DNA of 64,000 nt from contig NZ_FAOO01000002.1 of NCBI RefSeq assembly GCF_900070205.1, positions 1-64,000 on the forward strand, written 5' to 3'. Below, piece after piece: positions 17,077 to 26,059 of this stretch. The stretch comes from Candidatus Thermokryptus mobilis (GTDB lineage: Bacteria; Bacteroidota; Ignavibacteria; Kryptoniales; Kryptoniaceae). Each line of letters starts with the position of its first letter. The stretch's first letter is position 1. The position numbers and the translations under genes were made by a program. Below the pieces are notes generated by a model that had not been told where the DNA came from, did no database searches, and saw only the letters and a program-made list of their open reading frames with translations.

Positions 17077-18636
17077 TTACTGCAAGCTCGCTTTAAAAGC
17101 CGAGATGAACTCTTTTAAAATTCCGTGAAGTTTTTGCGTTGTTTCATCATCAAGGTCTCTCGTCTCTATAATTCTATCAAGTATGTCCTTATGTTTTGCC
17201 CTCATCAATGCAAGGAACTCCGTCTCAAATCTTCTCACAGCTTCAACTGGAAGCTCATCAAGATAACCTTGTGTCCCGGCGAAGATCAAAACAACTTGCT
17301 CTTCAACTGGCATCGGTTGATATTGATCTTGCTTTAAAAGCTCAACCAAGCGCTGACCTCGCCTCAACTGTGCCTGCGTCGCTTTGTCCAAATCGGAAGC
17401 AAATTTCGCAAACGCTTCAAGCTCCCTATATTGAGCAAGTTCAAGGCGCAATCTACCAGCGACTTTTTTCATCGCTTTGATTTGTGCGTTTCCACCAACT
17501 CGTGATACGGATATCCCGACATTTATTGCGGGTCTTACACCAGCGTTAAAAAGCCCTGGCTCAAGATAAATTTGTCCATCGGTGATGGAAATAACATTCG
17601 TCGGAATATACGCAGCAACATCACCCGCTTGTGTTTCAATTATAGGCAGAGCAGTTAAGCTTCCTCCACCGAGCTCATCGCTTAACTTTGAAGCCCTTTC
17701 AAGAAGTCGTGAATGAAGATAAAAAATATCTCCCGGATACGCTTCTCTCCCTGGTGGTCTTCTCAAAAGCAGGGACACCTGCCTGTATGCCCATGCGTGC
17801 TTACTCAAGTCATCATAAACTATCAAAGCATGCCTCCCCGAATCCCTGAAATACTCACCCATAGTGCAACCAGCGTAAGGAGCAATATACTGCAATGGCG
17901 CTGGATCACTTGCAGAAGCAACGACGATAATTGTGTAATCCATCGCCCCCTCCTCCTCAAGCTTGGCAACAACCTGAGCAACAGTTGACATCTTTTGACC
18001 TATCGCAACATAAATACAATAAACTGGCTTAATCCCTAACTGTTTTGCTCTTTCTGTGTGAGTAAATTTTTGATTTATTATCGTATCAATTGCTATTGCT
18101 GTTTTTCCCGTTTGCCTATCACCAATTATCAACTCCCTTTGCCCGCGACCTATCGGAATCATAGCATCAATTGCTTTTATCCCCGTTTGAAGCGGCTCTT
18201 TAACTGGCTGCCGATATATAACACCAAGCGCTTTCCTTTCAATTGGCATATACTTCTCAAATTCAACAGGTCCTTTACCATCAAGCGGTTGCCCAAGCGG
18301 ATTTATAACCCTACCGAGAAGCTTTTCACCAACTGGCACCGAAAGAACTCTGCCAGTCCTACGAACTATATCTCCCTCCTTTACAAGCGTATCCTCACCG
18401 AAGAGAATGCATCCAACATTGTCCTCTTCAAGATTCATCGCAACTCCCATAACACCGTTTGGAAATTCAAGCAATTCACTCATCATAACTTTTGAAAGCC
18501 CATAAACACGCGCAATTCCATCCCCAACTTGCAAAACCGTTCCAACATCATAAATGTCAACTTCTTTTTCAAATCCAGTTAATTGCTTTCTCAAAATTGC
18601 GGATATTTCATCCGGTCTTATTTCAACTGTCGCCAT
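17077..18636 (-). CDS. atpA: ATP synthase F1 alpha subunit
   Basis: From the ATG at 18636 the protein has 519 residues. The P-loop [11 protein letters not shown] and the alpha signature [14 protein letters not shown] (with the arginine finger region) are present. Also typical are the early [12 protein letters not shown] and [11 protein letters not shown]. Alpha subunits bind nucleotide without catalysis and form the F1 hexamer with beta. The gene follows atpH by 23 nt in the usual order. The partner beta gene is absent from the window. Confidence 0.98.
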   Translation of the reverse strand: MATVEIRPDEISAILRKQLTGFEKEVDIYDVGTVLQVGDGIARVYGLSKVMMSELLEFPNGVMGVAMNLEEDNVGCILFGEDTLVKEGDIVRRTGRVLSVPVGEKLLGRVINPLGQPLDGKGPVEFEKYMPIERKALGVIYRQPVKEPLQTGIKAIDAMIPIGRGQRELIIGDRQTGKTAIAIDTIINQKFTHTERAKQLGIKPVYCIYVAIGQKMSTVAQVVAKLEEEGAMDYTIIVVASASDPAPLQYIAPYAGCTMGEYFRDSGRHALIVYDDLSKHAWAYRQVSLLLRRPPGREAYPGDIFYLHSRLLERASKLSDELGGGSLTALPIIETQAGDVAAYIPTNVISITDGQIYLEPGLFNAGVRPAINVGISVSRVGGNAQIKAMKKVAGRLRLELAQYRELEAFAKFASDLDKATQAQLRRGQRLVELLKQDQYQPMPVEEQVVLIFAGTQGYLDELPVEAVRRFETEFLALMRAKHKDILDRIIETRDLDDETTQKLHGILKEFISAFKASLQ

Positions 18637-18659
18637 AGCCAACCCCTTTAATTTTCTTT

Positions 18660-19208
18660 TTAACTTCCGTAAATCAATTGCTCACGCAAAAGTTGAATTC
18701 TCCTTCTTATGCTCGCATCATAAACAGTATCTCCAACCCTTATAACAATACCACCAATTATTGAAGGGTCCACCCTATAACTTGCCTTCACCTTTTTAGC
18801 CCCAGTCAATTCAAGAATTTTCTGTTCAATTTTCTTTTTCAACCTTTCACCAACTTCAACAGCTGTTATAACCTCAGCGCTAACGATACCCATCTTCTCA
18901 TCGTAAATCTGCCGATAAACTTTAACTATGTCGTGCAAAATATCTTCCCTTTTCTTCTCAACAAGAAGCATTATAAATTTCAAAGTGACTGGGTCAACAC
19001 GGCTGTCAGAAAAAATCTCCTTGAGAACCTCTCTTTTCTTGTCCTCTTTTATAATCGGACTTTTAAGAAAAAGTTGTAATTCACGGGAACTTCTTATCAA
19101 CGAGTCAATGAAAACAACATCATTCGTGATCTTTTCAAGTTTTTTCATCTCCTCCGCGATTTCAAACAATGCCTTCGCATATCTTTTCGCTATTCTCAAA
19201 TTCGCCAT
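18660..19208 (-). CDS. atpH: ATP synthase F1 delta subunit
   Basis: From the ATG at 19208 the protein has 182 residues, typical for delta/OSCP. The start [18 protein letters not shown] is the family's N-terminal six-helix bundle. The C-terminal [28 protein letters not shown] is characteristic. It links the top of F1 to the b-subunit stalk. It sits between atpF and atpA with short gaps, as in most atp operons. Confidence 0.95.
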   Translation of the reverse strand: MANLRIAKRYAKALFEIAEEMKKLEKITNDVVFIDSLIRSSRELQLFLKSPIIKEDKKREVLKEIFSDSRVDPVTLKFIMLLVEKKREDILHDIVKVYRQIYDEKMGIVSAEVITAVEVGERLKKKIEQKILELTGAKKVKASYRVDPSIIGGIVIRVGDTVYDASIRRRIQLLREQLIYGS

Positions 19209-19229
19209 CTTCAAAATCCCGATTTTTTA

Positions 19230-19724
19230 CTAAGCTCTACCACTTGAAGAAATCCCTTGTAAATACTTTTCAACAAGTTCCTTATGCTTTTGCGTTGAGA
19301 GCGTTTCATCAATCAATTTTGAAGCCACCTGAAGCGCAAGTTCAGCAACCTGAGCCCTGAGCTGTAACATCGCCTGTTCTCTCTGTCTTTCTATTTCTTC
19401 CTTCGCTCTCTCAATCATCATATCCGCTTCTTTTCTCGCTTTCTCAAGTATCTCATTTCTTATCTTTTCAGCTGTCTCTCTCCCTTCACGGATAATCCTT
19501 TGCACCTCCTCCTCAGCCCTTGCGAGATTACGCTTGTTTTCCTCCATCAATCTCTCCGCTTCTTCCCTCGCCCTTTGTGCATCTTCAAGCGCCTTTCTGA
19601 TACTTTCCTCGCGTCTATTCAACGCCTCAGTTATCGGTCCCCAAGCGACTTTCTTCAAAACCGCAACAAGAATCAGAAATGTTACAATCGTCCATATCGC
19701 AACACCAGGATTTATCTCTAACAT
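19230..19724 (-). CDS. atpF: ATP synthase Fo b subunit
   Basis: The 164-residue protein has one N-terminal membrane helix (ATWTIVTFLILVAVLKKVAW type region, residues 6-26). A long, highly charged helix follows, rich in Arg, Glu and Lys (about residues 35-130), expected to form the dimeric peripheral stalk. PITEALNRREESIRKAL is typical of bacterial b subunits. It holds alpha3beta3 against rotation. It lies between atpE and atpH. Confidence 0.95.
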   Translation of the reverse strand: MLEINPGVAIWTIVTFLILVAVLKKVAWGPITEALNRREESIRKALEDAQRAREEAERLMEENKRNLARAEEEVQRIIREGRETAEKIRNEILEKARKEADMMIERAKEEIERQREQAMLQLRAQVAELALQVASKLIDETLSTQKHKELVEKYLQGISSSGRA

Positions 19725-19746
19725 CTTTCTTTGAAAATTTTTTATT

Positions 19747-19968
19747 TTACTTCAAAGCAAGTATTATACAAATTACCTCAGCAAACAATGTAACGCCTTC
19801 AATTAAAGCTGCTGATATTATCATTGATGTCCTAACTTCACCAGCGACTTCTGGCTGACGACCGCTTGCCTCCATTGTCGCTGCTGCTAACTTGCTTATA
19901 CCATAAGCTGCCCCTATAACCGATAATGCAGCACCGAAACCACCTGCGATGTGTGCTAATTCTGGCAT
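19747..19968 (-). CDS. atpE: ATP synthase Fo c subunit
   Basis: This 73-residue protein forms a two-helix hairpin with a polar loop (EASGRQPE). The ion-binding carboxylate is Glu57 in SAALIEG. The residues after it (GVT) do not resemble the EST-type sodium signature, so proton coupling is more likely. A second acidic residue, Glu64, lies two helical turns further in the same membrane helix, which is unusual. A strong GGAGG site precedes the ATG, as expected for the most abundant Fo subunit. Confidence 0.97.
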   Translation of the reverse strand: MPELAHIAGGFGAALSVIGAAYGISKLAAATMEASGRQPEVAGEVRTSMIISAALIEGVTLFAEVICIILALK

Positions 19969-19999
19969 GCTTTACCTCCTTTGTTTTTTATTTTTGTTT

Positions 20000-20860
20000 T
20001 TAATGTTGATGTATTGAAAGACCCACGAACAACGCCGTTAACATAGTGAAAATATATGCCTGGATGAACGCAACAAGTATTTCAAGAAGATTTATAAAAA
20101 TTGCAAATCCAATTGAGATTGGAGCAACGAGAACGCTTTTGAAGACGAAAATCAAACCTATAAGCGATAAAATAACAATATGCCCTGCGGTCATATTAGC
20201 GAACAAACGAACTGTCAAGGCAAATGCTTTTGCAAATAAACCGAGAAATTCAACTATGAACATAATTGGCGCAACAAAACCAGGGACACCGTGTGGGACA
20301 AGCCCTTTGTAATAACCGATCAAACCATGTTTTTTTATTCCCGCAAGCTGTATCAAAATAAACGAAAGAAACGCAAGCCCACCTGTGACGGCAAGATTTC
20401 CAGTTGCTGTTGCACCATATGGTATCAAACCGAAAAGATTACAAAGAAGAATGAAAAAGAAAAGCGTCAAAAAATAATGAAGATACTTCAAACCCTCTTT
20501 ACCAATGACCGACAAAACTATTTCATCCCTGATGAAAACGACAAAAACCTCAACTAAATTCGCCAAACCCCTCGGTACAACCTGCTTCCTATAACTTTTT
20601 GCAACAAGCGAAAGAACTACGACCAAAACAAGCGAGACAATCCACATAAAGAAAACATGTTTCGTAATTGAAAGGTCTATTTCAATTCCCCCGATGTGAA
20701 TTGGTGGAAACTGCGGAAGATTTATATGTCCAAATGGCTCAAGGTCAATTGTCCTTGAATCAGCTATGTGGTGAAGCATCCAGCTTGAGCTTTCACCGCC
20801 GTGTGCTTCTTCAGCGTGTTTGAGTGTATCACTTGCGAACGCCAGATTACTTAAAAACAC
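20000..20860 (-). CDS. atpB: ATP synthase Fo a subunit
   Basis: The 286-residue protein has several membrane helices. The essential arginine lies in FALTVRLFANMTAGHI, and the last helices contain LEILVAFIQAYIFTMLTALFVG. The N-terminal 60 residues are rich in His and Glu and precede the first helix, and the opening may act as a cleavable signal. The best start is GTG at 20860, preceded by ACGAG. The a subunit forms the proton half-channels against the c ring. Confidence 0.95.
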   Translation of the reverse strand: MFLSNLAFASDTLKHAEEAHGGESSSWMLHHIADSRTIDLEPFGHINLPQFPPIHIGGIEIDLSITKHVFFMWIVSLVLVVVLSLVAKSYRKQVVPRGLANLVEVFVVFIRDEIVLSVIGKEGLKYLHYFLTLFFFILLCNLFGLIPYGATATGNLAVTGGLAFLSFILIQLAGIKKHGLIGYYKGLVPHGVPGFVAPIMFIVEFLGLFAKAFALTVRLFANMTAGHIVILSLIGLIFVFKSVLVAPISIGFAIFINLLEILVAFIQAYIFTMLTALFVGLSIHQH

Positions 20861-20865
20861 CTCGT

Positions 20866-21255
20866 CTAAAATTCCCTTTTTGTTTTTAATTTCGCAAAAA
20901 AGACGATTTCAACCGCAAGGAAAAGGAAATAAAAGAGAAGCAAAGAAATTACAAGCCCGTAAATTTCAAAATTCAAAAACTTCAACAAAATTAAAATTAA
21001 ACCAGCTATCAAAAACAATCTCAAACCAATACTTCCTATCGTCAATTTAAAGAACTCTCTATCTGACTTCGCCATTCCGTGTTTTATCACAAGAAAACCA
21101 ACAATGGAGTTAATTAAGCTTATCAAAGAACCGACCGCAAAAGAGGTTATAAATCCATCGCTTCCAAATTTAAAAAGCGGATATAAAATCAAAGCCCATG
21201 TAACAAGTGCAACAACCGATATATATTTAACAAATTTCCAGATGTTAATTCCCAT
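20866..21255 (-). CDS. AtpI-like membrane protein of the ATP synthase operon
   Basis: This small protein (129 residues from the ATG at 21255; an in-frame start at 21285 would add 10 basic residues) has four predicted membrane segments. Helix-forming motifs such as SLISLINSIVGFLVIKHG fit the ATP synthase I family. Such proteins help assemble the c ring in some bacteria and, with AtpZ, have been proposed to carry Mg2+ or Ca2+. Its place between atpZ and atpB supports the call. It overlaps atpZ by 11 nt from the chosen start. Confidence 0.7.
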   Translation of the reverse strand: MGINIWKFVKYISVVALVTWALILYPLFKFGSDGFITSFAVGSLISLINSIVGFLVIKHGMAKSDREFFKLTIGSIGLRLFLIAGLILILLKFLNFEIYGLVISLLLFYFLFLAVEIVFFAKLKTKREF

Positions 21256-21511
21256 CCTTCTTTTCTTTTTTCTTCCCGAGTTCAATCACCGACTTTATAA
21301 AGTTATACATCCCAACCGCTATTCCAACCATCGCTCCAACGATCATCCATAGAGGTTGTGTCCCATAATGTTCATCAATCATCTTCCCTATGAACCAGAA
21401 CAAAACAACCGTAACCGCAAGCTGCAAACCAAGTCCACTATATGGAGCAATTTCTCTAACAGCTCGCCCTATGCTCTGAAGCGTCTTCTCCTTTTTCTCC
21501 TCATCTGACAT
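21245..21511 (-). CDS. atpZ: AtpZ family protein (F1Fo accessory, two membrane helices)
   Basis: The 88-residue protein has a charged N-terminus, two hydrophobic helices (GLQLAVTVVLFWFIGKMI and LWMIVGAMVGIAVGMYNFI) and a Lys-rich tail. PYSGLGLQ and the GKMIDEHYGTQPLW turn are typical of the AtpZ/F0F1-ATPase subunit family found at the head of atp operons. The exact role is uncertain. It begins immediately after bactofilin (one base between), which ties the cell-shape genes to the atp run. Confidence 0.8.
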   Translation of the reverse strand: MSDEEKKEKTLQSIGRAVREIAPYSGLGLQLAVTVVLFWFIGKMIDEHYGTQPLWMIVGAMVGIAVGMYNFIKSVIELGKKKEKKDGN

Positions 21512-21512
21512 C

Positions 21513-21893
21513 TTAAGTGGCTTTATTAACTGTTGAAGCGCTTGTCATCACACATTTACCATCAAATATCGCTCCTTCATCAACGACAAGTTTTGATGCT
21601 TTAACATCGCCTTTTATAACTGCTTTGCTTTCAAAAACGAGTTTCTCCGCCACGACAATTGTCCCGTTAACCTTCCCGCCTATGATGACATTCTTCGCCT
21701 CAATATCACCATTGACCTCCCCTGTTACCCCGATCGTCAAATTCCCGTTAACATGAACATTACCTATAACGCGACCATCAATCCTCATACTACCTTGACT
21801 TACAACCTTACCTTCAATCACTGTGCCGTTTGCGATAATGTTAATCTCTACGCTTGAACCCTTGCTTTCCTTGTTCCCTCCAAGCAAAGCCAT
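21513..21893 (-). CDS. Bactofilin
   Basis: The 126-residue protein is one bactofilin domain: a right-handed beta-helix with repeating GxVxG-type turns (IEGKVVSQGSMRIDGRVIGN, then IGGKVNGTIVVAEKL). Bactofilins polymerise without nucleotide into cytoskeletal filaments that guide cell-wall remodelling. The upstream gene encodes a membrane-anchored M23 peptidase, the known partner type in cell-shape modules. There are 15 nt between the two genes. Confidence 0.93.
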   Translation of the reverse strand: MALLGGNKESKGSSVEINIIANGTVIEGKVVSQGSMRIDGRVIGNVHVNGNLTIGVTGEVNGDIEAKNVIIGGKVNGTIVVAEKLVFESKAVIKGDVKASKLVVDEGAIFDGKCVMTSASTVNKAT

Positions 21894-21908
21894 CTTTAAT
21901 TGACCTGA

Positions 21909-22730
21909 TTAATTTGGGATGTAAAATTTCGGATTTAAAGGCTTTCCATCTCTCCAAAGCTCAAAATGAAGATGCGGCTCATTCCCCGTTTTACCAGTTC
22001 TCCCAACTAAAGCAATTGCGTCTCCTTGCCTGACAAAAACATTCCTTGCCTTTAAATTCATTTGAGCATGCTTATAAACGCTCATATATCCACCACTATG
22101 AACCATGATTACAACATAACCGTCATTATAAGTCCAATCTGAAAAAACAACATATCCATCATCAATTGCCCTTATCGGGTCCCCTTCCTTAGCTGCGATG
22201 TCAATTCCGTAATGTTGTTTTTCAGAATCGAAACCACGCGTCACAAAACCATTATAAACTGGAAAAATAAACTTCGGTCTGATCCTCTCGCTTTCAACAA
22301 CTTGAAGGACTTCAAACCCATCCTCTGAAATTTCCCTAGGTCTACGGGAAAATTCCTCAAGGCGTCTCAGGTTAACCTCAATACTATCACCTGTCTTCTC
22401 CCCAAGTGCCTGCCTCAAAAGATTGTTATAAAGTTTTACCTTTTCAAGTTCATAAGCGAACATCTCAAGTCGCTGTGAAAGCTCTTGTAACCTTTTAGCC
22501 CTTTCTCTGCTCTCAGCAAATGTCTCCGGGAAAACTATGTATTTTATCGGAGTGTTTATCACAATCACAAGGACAACAGCAGAGATAAAAAACACAATTA
22601 AAAAAACATATAAAATCAACGCCTCACGGCTTAATTTTATGCCCTTTGGCTTCTCGTCGCTATTAGAAAAAAATAAAATCGTATAAAGTTTTTGCCTTTT
22701 TCTCCCAAAACCAAACCTGAATAATCTCAT
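21909..22730 (-). CDS. Membrane-anchored M23 peptidoglycan endopeptidase
   Basis: From the ATG at 22730 the protein has 273 residues. A 31-residue upstream extension is open but looks non-coding. One membrane helix (about residues 38-60) is followed by a coiled coil. The M23/LytM domain follows with HYGIDIAAKEGDPI and the zinc motif HLHFELW. It probably cuts peptide cross-links in the periplasm. Pairing with bactofilin suggests a localised cell-shape function. A 17-nt-spaced promoter lies upstream. Confidence 0.9.
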   Translation of the reverse strand: MRLFRFGFGRKRQKLYTILFFSNSDEKPKGIKLSREALILYVFLIVFFISAVVLVIVINTPIKYIVFPETFAESRERAKRLQELSQRLEMFAYELEKVKLYNNLLRQALGEKTGDSIEVNLRRLEEFSRRPREISEDGFEVLQVVESERIRPKFIFPVYNGFVTRGFDSEKQHYGIDIAAKEGDPIRAIDDGYVVFSDWTYNDGYVVIMVHSGGYMSVYKHAQMNLKARNVFVRQGDAIALVGRTGKTGNEPHLHFELWRDGKPLNPKFYIPN

Positions 22731-22794
22731 AAAAATCTCGTTTAGGATTTGTAAAATGGGTCTTGGGCTATGTGCCAACTTAAAACTTGTTTTA

Positions 22795-22823
22795 AATATA
22801 ACCAAACAAGGCAAAAAAAACAA
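22795..22823 (-). promoter_or_regulatory. Promoter of the M23-bactofilin-atp run
   Basis: On the minus strand, TTGTTT (22823-22818) and TATATT (22800-22795) are 17 nt apart, about 65 nt before the M23 start. It is the only clear promoter seen upstream of the atp genes, so it may drive the whole run. Confidence 0.5.
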
Positions 22824-22902
22824 ATAGAGATGTTTTTATTTTTCGCTTCAATTTGTGTAAATTAGAAAAGAATTGGGCTGTAATTAAATTCAAGCTCATC
22901 GG

Positions 22903-23610
22903 ATGAGGATAGCTATAATATCGGATATACATTCCAATCTTGAGGCGCTGACAAAGGCGCTTGAAATAATTGATACGAAAAACATTGACGAGATCGTTTG
23001 CCTCGGGGATATCGTTGGATATGGAGCAAACCCAAACGAATGCGTTGAGATCATAAAAAAACGCGCAAAATATGTAGTGATGGGAAATCATGATTTCGCT
23101 GTGGCGGTTGACCCAACAGAACTCGCTTACTTTAACTCTTACGCCCGCGAAGCAAATCTATGGACGAGAAGTGTTTTGACAGAAGAAAATCTTGAGTTCT
23201 TACGTTCACTGCCTTTCACCATCTCACTTAAAAACTTGCTTTTCGTTCACTCTTCCCCAGCACAGCCAAGAGAATGGGAATACATCTTCACCGAAGCACA
23301 AGCGAAAGTTCAATTCAAATACTTTACGGAAAAAATTTGCTTTATCGGTCACTCACATCTTCCAGGAATTTTCCCCGAGACGGGCTTTTACAATGGAAAA
23401 ATTGACAAAAATAACAGATACATAATAAATGTCGGAAGCATTGGACAACCAAGGGATGGCGATTGGAGATTAAGCTTTGGGATTTTTGATACAGATACCT
23501 GGACATATGAAAATATCCGCTCTGAATACGAAGTTGATAAGGCATCTTTAAAAATCCTCCAAAACGGCTTACCCGATTTCCTCGCAAGAAGGATAATAAT
23601 CGGAAGATAA
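22903..23610 (+). CDS. Calcineurin-like metallophosphoesterase (YfcE/MJ0936-like class)
   Basis: The 235-residue protein shows the phosphoesterase metal motifs in order: SDIHSN near the start, CLGDIVGYG, MGNHD, FVHSSP and IGHSHLP. The last third contains NVGSIGQPRDGD, common in small bacterial homologues. The family hydrolyses phosphodiesters with two metal ions, but the natural substrate is not predictable. It stands alone on the plus strand between divergent M23 and convergent VWA genes, with 6 nt to the VWA stop. Confidence 0.88.
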   Translation: MRIAIISDIHSNLEALTKALEIIDTKNIDEIVCLGDIVGYGANPNECVEIIKKRAKYVVMGNHDFAVAVDPTELAYFNSYAREANLWTRSVLTEENLEFLRSLPFTISLKNLLFVHSSPAQPREWEYIFTEAQAKVQFKYFTEKICFIGHSHLPGIFPETGFYNGKIDKNNRYIINVGSIGQPRDGDWRLSFGIFDTDTWTYENIRSEYEVDKASLKILQNGLPDFLARRIIIGR

Positions 23611-23616
23611 AAAACA

Positions 23617-24723
23617 TCAAAGGTCATATTTCAGTCGCTTTCTTCTATTTCTTATATAATCAACAAACACAAACTCTCCAAGTTTATCAAGCGATGAATA
23701 ATATGCCCTCCCACGATTAGCTTTGGTAAGTTCTTCAACAAAATTTATCAGATATGGATCTTTTGCCACCATAAAAGTGCAAATCGTTATTTTCTCCCTC
23801 CTACAAGCAACAGCTTCATCAAGCGTCCTGTTAACTATTTTAGGATCAAGACCGAAGGAGTTTTTATACAATCTCCCATCCGGCTCAAAAATTGCCGACG
23901 GTTTCCCATCGGTTACAAGGAAAATCTGCTTGTTCACACTTCCCTCTTTTCTTAAAATGTGTCTTGCGAGCCGAAGCGCTGCTTTTGTGTTCGTATGATA
24001 CGGACCAACGCTTACAAAAGGAAGCTCTGACAAAGTTATCAACTTGGCATCGTCGCCAAATACAACTATGTAAAGCTTATCCTTTGGAAAACGCGTCGTT
24101 ATAAGTTCAGCCAAAGCAAGGGAAACTTGCTTAGCGGGAGTTATCCTGTCCTCACCATACAAAATCATGCTGTGGCTTATATCAAGCAAAATAACAGTTG
24201 CACATGAAGTCATAAATTCCGTCTCATAAACTTGCAAGTCCTCTTCCCTTATCGTGAAATCGTCAATCCCATCCCTTATCAAAGCATTCGTAACAGTTGA
24301 TGTCAAATCAATATTTGTAGGTTGATCACCAAATTGATACGGTCGCGTCTCGCTCAACCTGTCAATCCCCTCACCAGAGTGGGGCGTCTCGTGAAAACCT
24401 GAAAGCGGTCCCTTTTTCAAATTCGTGAAAATTTCATTCAATGCATCTTGCCTAATCCTTTGAACACCTTTCGTCGTCAAAATTAACATATCCTTCGCCT
24501 CATCTATATAACCGAGCTCCTTTAACTTCTGAACGAAATCCTCAAATGTAAATTTATCGTCAAAAAGTTCATTTTCTTCGCCTATTGCTCTCATCCACTC
24601 AAGCGCCTCACGAACATCACCGCTTGTCTTCAAAAGAAGATAACTGAAAAGGGATAACAATTGCTGTAACCTTTGTTCGTCAGTCATTGACTGTTCAGTC
24701 CATTTTGAATACCTTATGAACAT
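23617..24723 (-). CDS. VWA-domain protein partner of the MoxR-type ATPase
   Basis: From the ATG at 24723 the protein has 368 residues. The C-terminal half is a von Willebrand factor A domain with an intact metal-ion site (VILLDISHSMILYG, DxSxS) and FLVTDGKPSAIF. The N-terminal half is helical and charged. No signal peptide or membrane segment is present, so it should be cytoplasmic. It is the last gene of a four-gene run that starts with a MoxR-like AAA+ ATPase. That pairing is known to act as a chaperone-like or metal-insertion system. Confidence 0.85.
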   Translation of the reverse strand: MFIRYSKWTEQSMTDEQRLQQLLSLFSYLLLKTSGDVREALEWMRAIGEENELFDDKFTFEDFVQKLKELGYIDEAKDMLILTTKGVQRIRQDALNEIFTNLKKGPLSGFHETPHSGEGIDRLSETRPYQFGDQPTNIDLTSTVTNALIRDGIDDFTIREEDLQVYETEFMTSCATVILLDISHSMILYGEDRITPAKQVSLALAELITTRFPKDKLYIVVFGDDAKLITLSELPFVSVGPYHTNTKAALRLARHILRKEGSVNKQIFLVTDGKPSAIFEPDGRLYKNSFGLDPKIVNRTLDEAVACRREKITICTFMVAKDPYLINFVEELTKANRGRAYYSSLDKLGEFVFVDYIRNRRKRLKYDL

Positions 24724-24745
24724 CGCCAAGTTGAAAATTTAATTT

Positions 24746-25381
24746 TTAATCGCCAAGCCCATAAATTTGTTTGAATTCGCCATAACTCATTCGTTTCATC
24801 TCAAAAATGTTGTCAACCCTTGTGTAAAAATTTCCACCAAGTCGTCCTATAACTTTTAATTTCATCGGGTTCACAACTCCATCCTCAAAGACCTCATCTT
24901 TTATATGAAATAAAACGACTTCACCAAAAACAACGGAATTGGGCGAATCACCAAGTTCAACAATTTTTAAAACTTTACATTCAAGATTTATCGGCGATTC
25001 AGCGATTCTGGGGGATTTCACAATCTCAGATGCGACGGGCGTTAAGCCAGCAAACTCCGCTTCACTAACACCGAATGGAAAATCAACAGCACATATATTC
25101 ATCTTCTCCGCTATGTTCTCAGTTACAATGTTAACCACAAAATCACCACTATATTCAATGTTTTTCAATGTATCCTTTTTGTCCCCATCTCTTTTACGAT
25201 CAATTGAAATATAGATTATCGGTGGTTTTGAACTTATACCGCCAAAAAAACTAAAAGGAGCAACATTCACGAAACCATTCTCACCGATTGTTGAAACGAG
25301 TGCTATTGGTCTTGGAATAACCGCACTTATCAAAAGTTTATACACCTGCGACTTTGAAAGCGTCTTTGGATCAACTTTCAT
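24746..25381 (-). CDS. Flavin reductase-like FMN-binding protein
   Basis: The 211-residue protein has the flavin-reductase domain start with VSTIGENGFVNVAPFSFFGGISSKPPIIYIS, typical of DIM6/NTAB-type FMN-binding proteins. Such proteins reduce flavin for monooxygenases or bind FMN for unknown roles. No partner oxygenase is near. Its ATG overlaps the MBL-fold gene's stop (ATGA), so the two are coupled. It lies within the MoxR/VWA gene group. Confidence 0.85.
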   Translation of the reverse strand: MKVDPKTLSKSQVYKLLISAVIPRPIALVSTIGENGFVNVAPFSFFGGISSKPPIIYISIDRKRDGDKKDTLKNIEYSGDFVVNIVTENIAEKMNICAVDFPFGVSEAEFAGLTPVASEIVKSPRIAESPINLECKVLKIVELGDSPNSVVFGEVVLFHIKDEVFEDGVVNPMKLKVIGRLGGNFYTRVDNIFEMKRMSYGEFKQIYGLGD

Positions 25382-26037
25382 TTCCCCTCTTCCCCTTTGT
25401 TTATAACGATCTCATTAAAAAAGGGGTTATATCTTTTTTCCTTGCCGACAGTTGTTGATGGTCCATGTCCTGGGTAAACAACGACATCATCATCAAGGAC
25501 GAAAATTTTATCTTGAATTGATTTTATTATCTCCTCAAACGAACCACCTGGTAAATCAGTCCTGCCGATCGTCCCGGAAAACAAGGTGTCACCGCTAAAC
25601 AAGACTTTCTCCTTCTCCTCATATAGACAAATGCTCCCAAGCGTATGACCTGGCGTATGAATCACCTTTAAATTTAGGTTTCCAACCTCAATTATATCTC
25701 CATCATTTAAAATTATATCTGGCTTTATCCCTTCTATCCTGAAAGGAATTTCATAAACGACTGATTTAGGGTCTTCAAGAAGGCGAGCGTCTCTTTCATG
25801 GATTGCGACCTTGGCTGATGTCAAGCGGACAATTTCAGCGTCATCTGCGATGTGGTCCCAGTGCCCGTGTGTATTAATAAGGCAAAGTATTTCGCAATCA
25901 TATTTCTTCGCTTCTTCAACTATAACTGAAGCTGAATCTTTTGGCGCATCAATCACAACCGCATACCCGCTTTTCTCATCAATAACAAGGTAACCGATAG
26001 TTAAAAGAGGTCCTGATTCAAACGCTTTAATTATCAT
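25378..26037 (-). CDS. MBL-fold metallohydrolase (glyoxalase II-like)
   Basis: From the ATG at 26037 the protein has 219 residues; the longer open frame would overlap the upstream gene. The metal motif is NTHGHWDHIADD (HxHxDH), followed by HTPGHTLGSICLY, LFSGDTLFSGTIGRTDLPGG and YPGHGP. This matches hydroxyacylglutathione hydrolase-like and persulfide-dioxygenase-like proteins, binding one or two metals. In an organism with bacillithiol the thiol substrate might be a bacillithiol adduct, which is speculation. It is coupled to the flavin reductase gene. Confidence 0.88.
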   Translation of the reverse strand: MIIKAFESGPLLTIGYLVIDEKSGYAVVIDAPKDSASVIVEEAKKYDCEILCLINTHGHWDHIADDAEIVRLTSAKVAIHERDARLLEDPKSVVYEIPFRIEGIKPDIILNDGDIIEVGNLNLKVIHTPGHTLGSICLYEEKEKVLFSGDTLFSGTIGRTDLPGGSFEEIIKSIQDKIFVLDDDVVVYPGHGPSTTVGKEKRYNPFFNEIVINKGEEGK

Positions 26038-26059
26038 CCGACTTAAACCAAATTTATTT

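Noticed and set aside
18058-18495. 145-codon open frame antisense to atpA
   Set aside because: The frame covers conserved atpA sequence and is rich in Asn, Tyr and Ile as expected for a shadow frame.
19747-19968. Sodium-type c subunit
   Set aside because: The residues around Glu57 (IEGVT) lack the Gln and Glu-Ser-Thr pattern of sodium-binding rings.
22731-22823. Longer N-terminus for the M23 peptidase
   Set aside because: The added 31 residues overlap the predicted promoter and do not resemble a signal sequence or domain.
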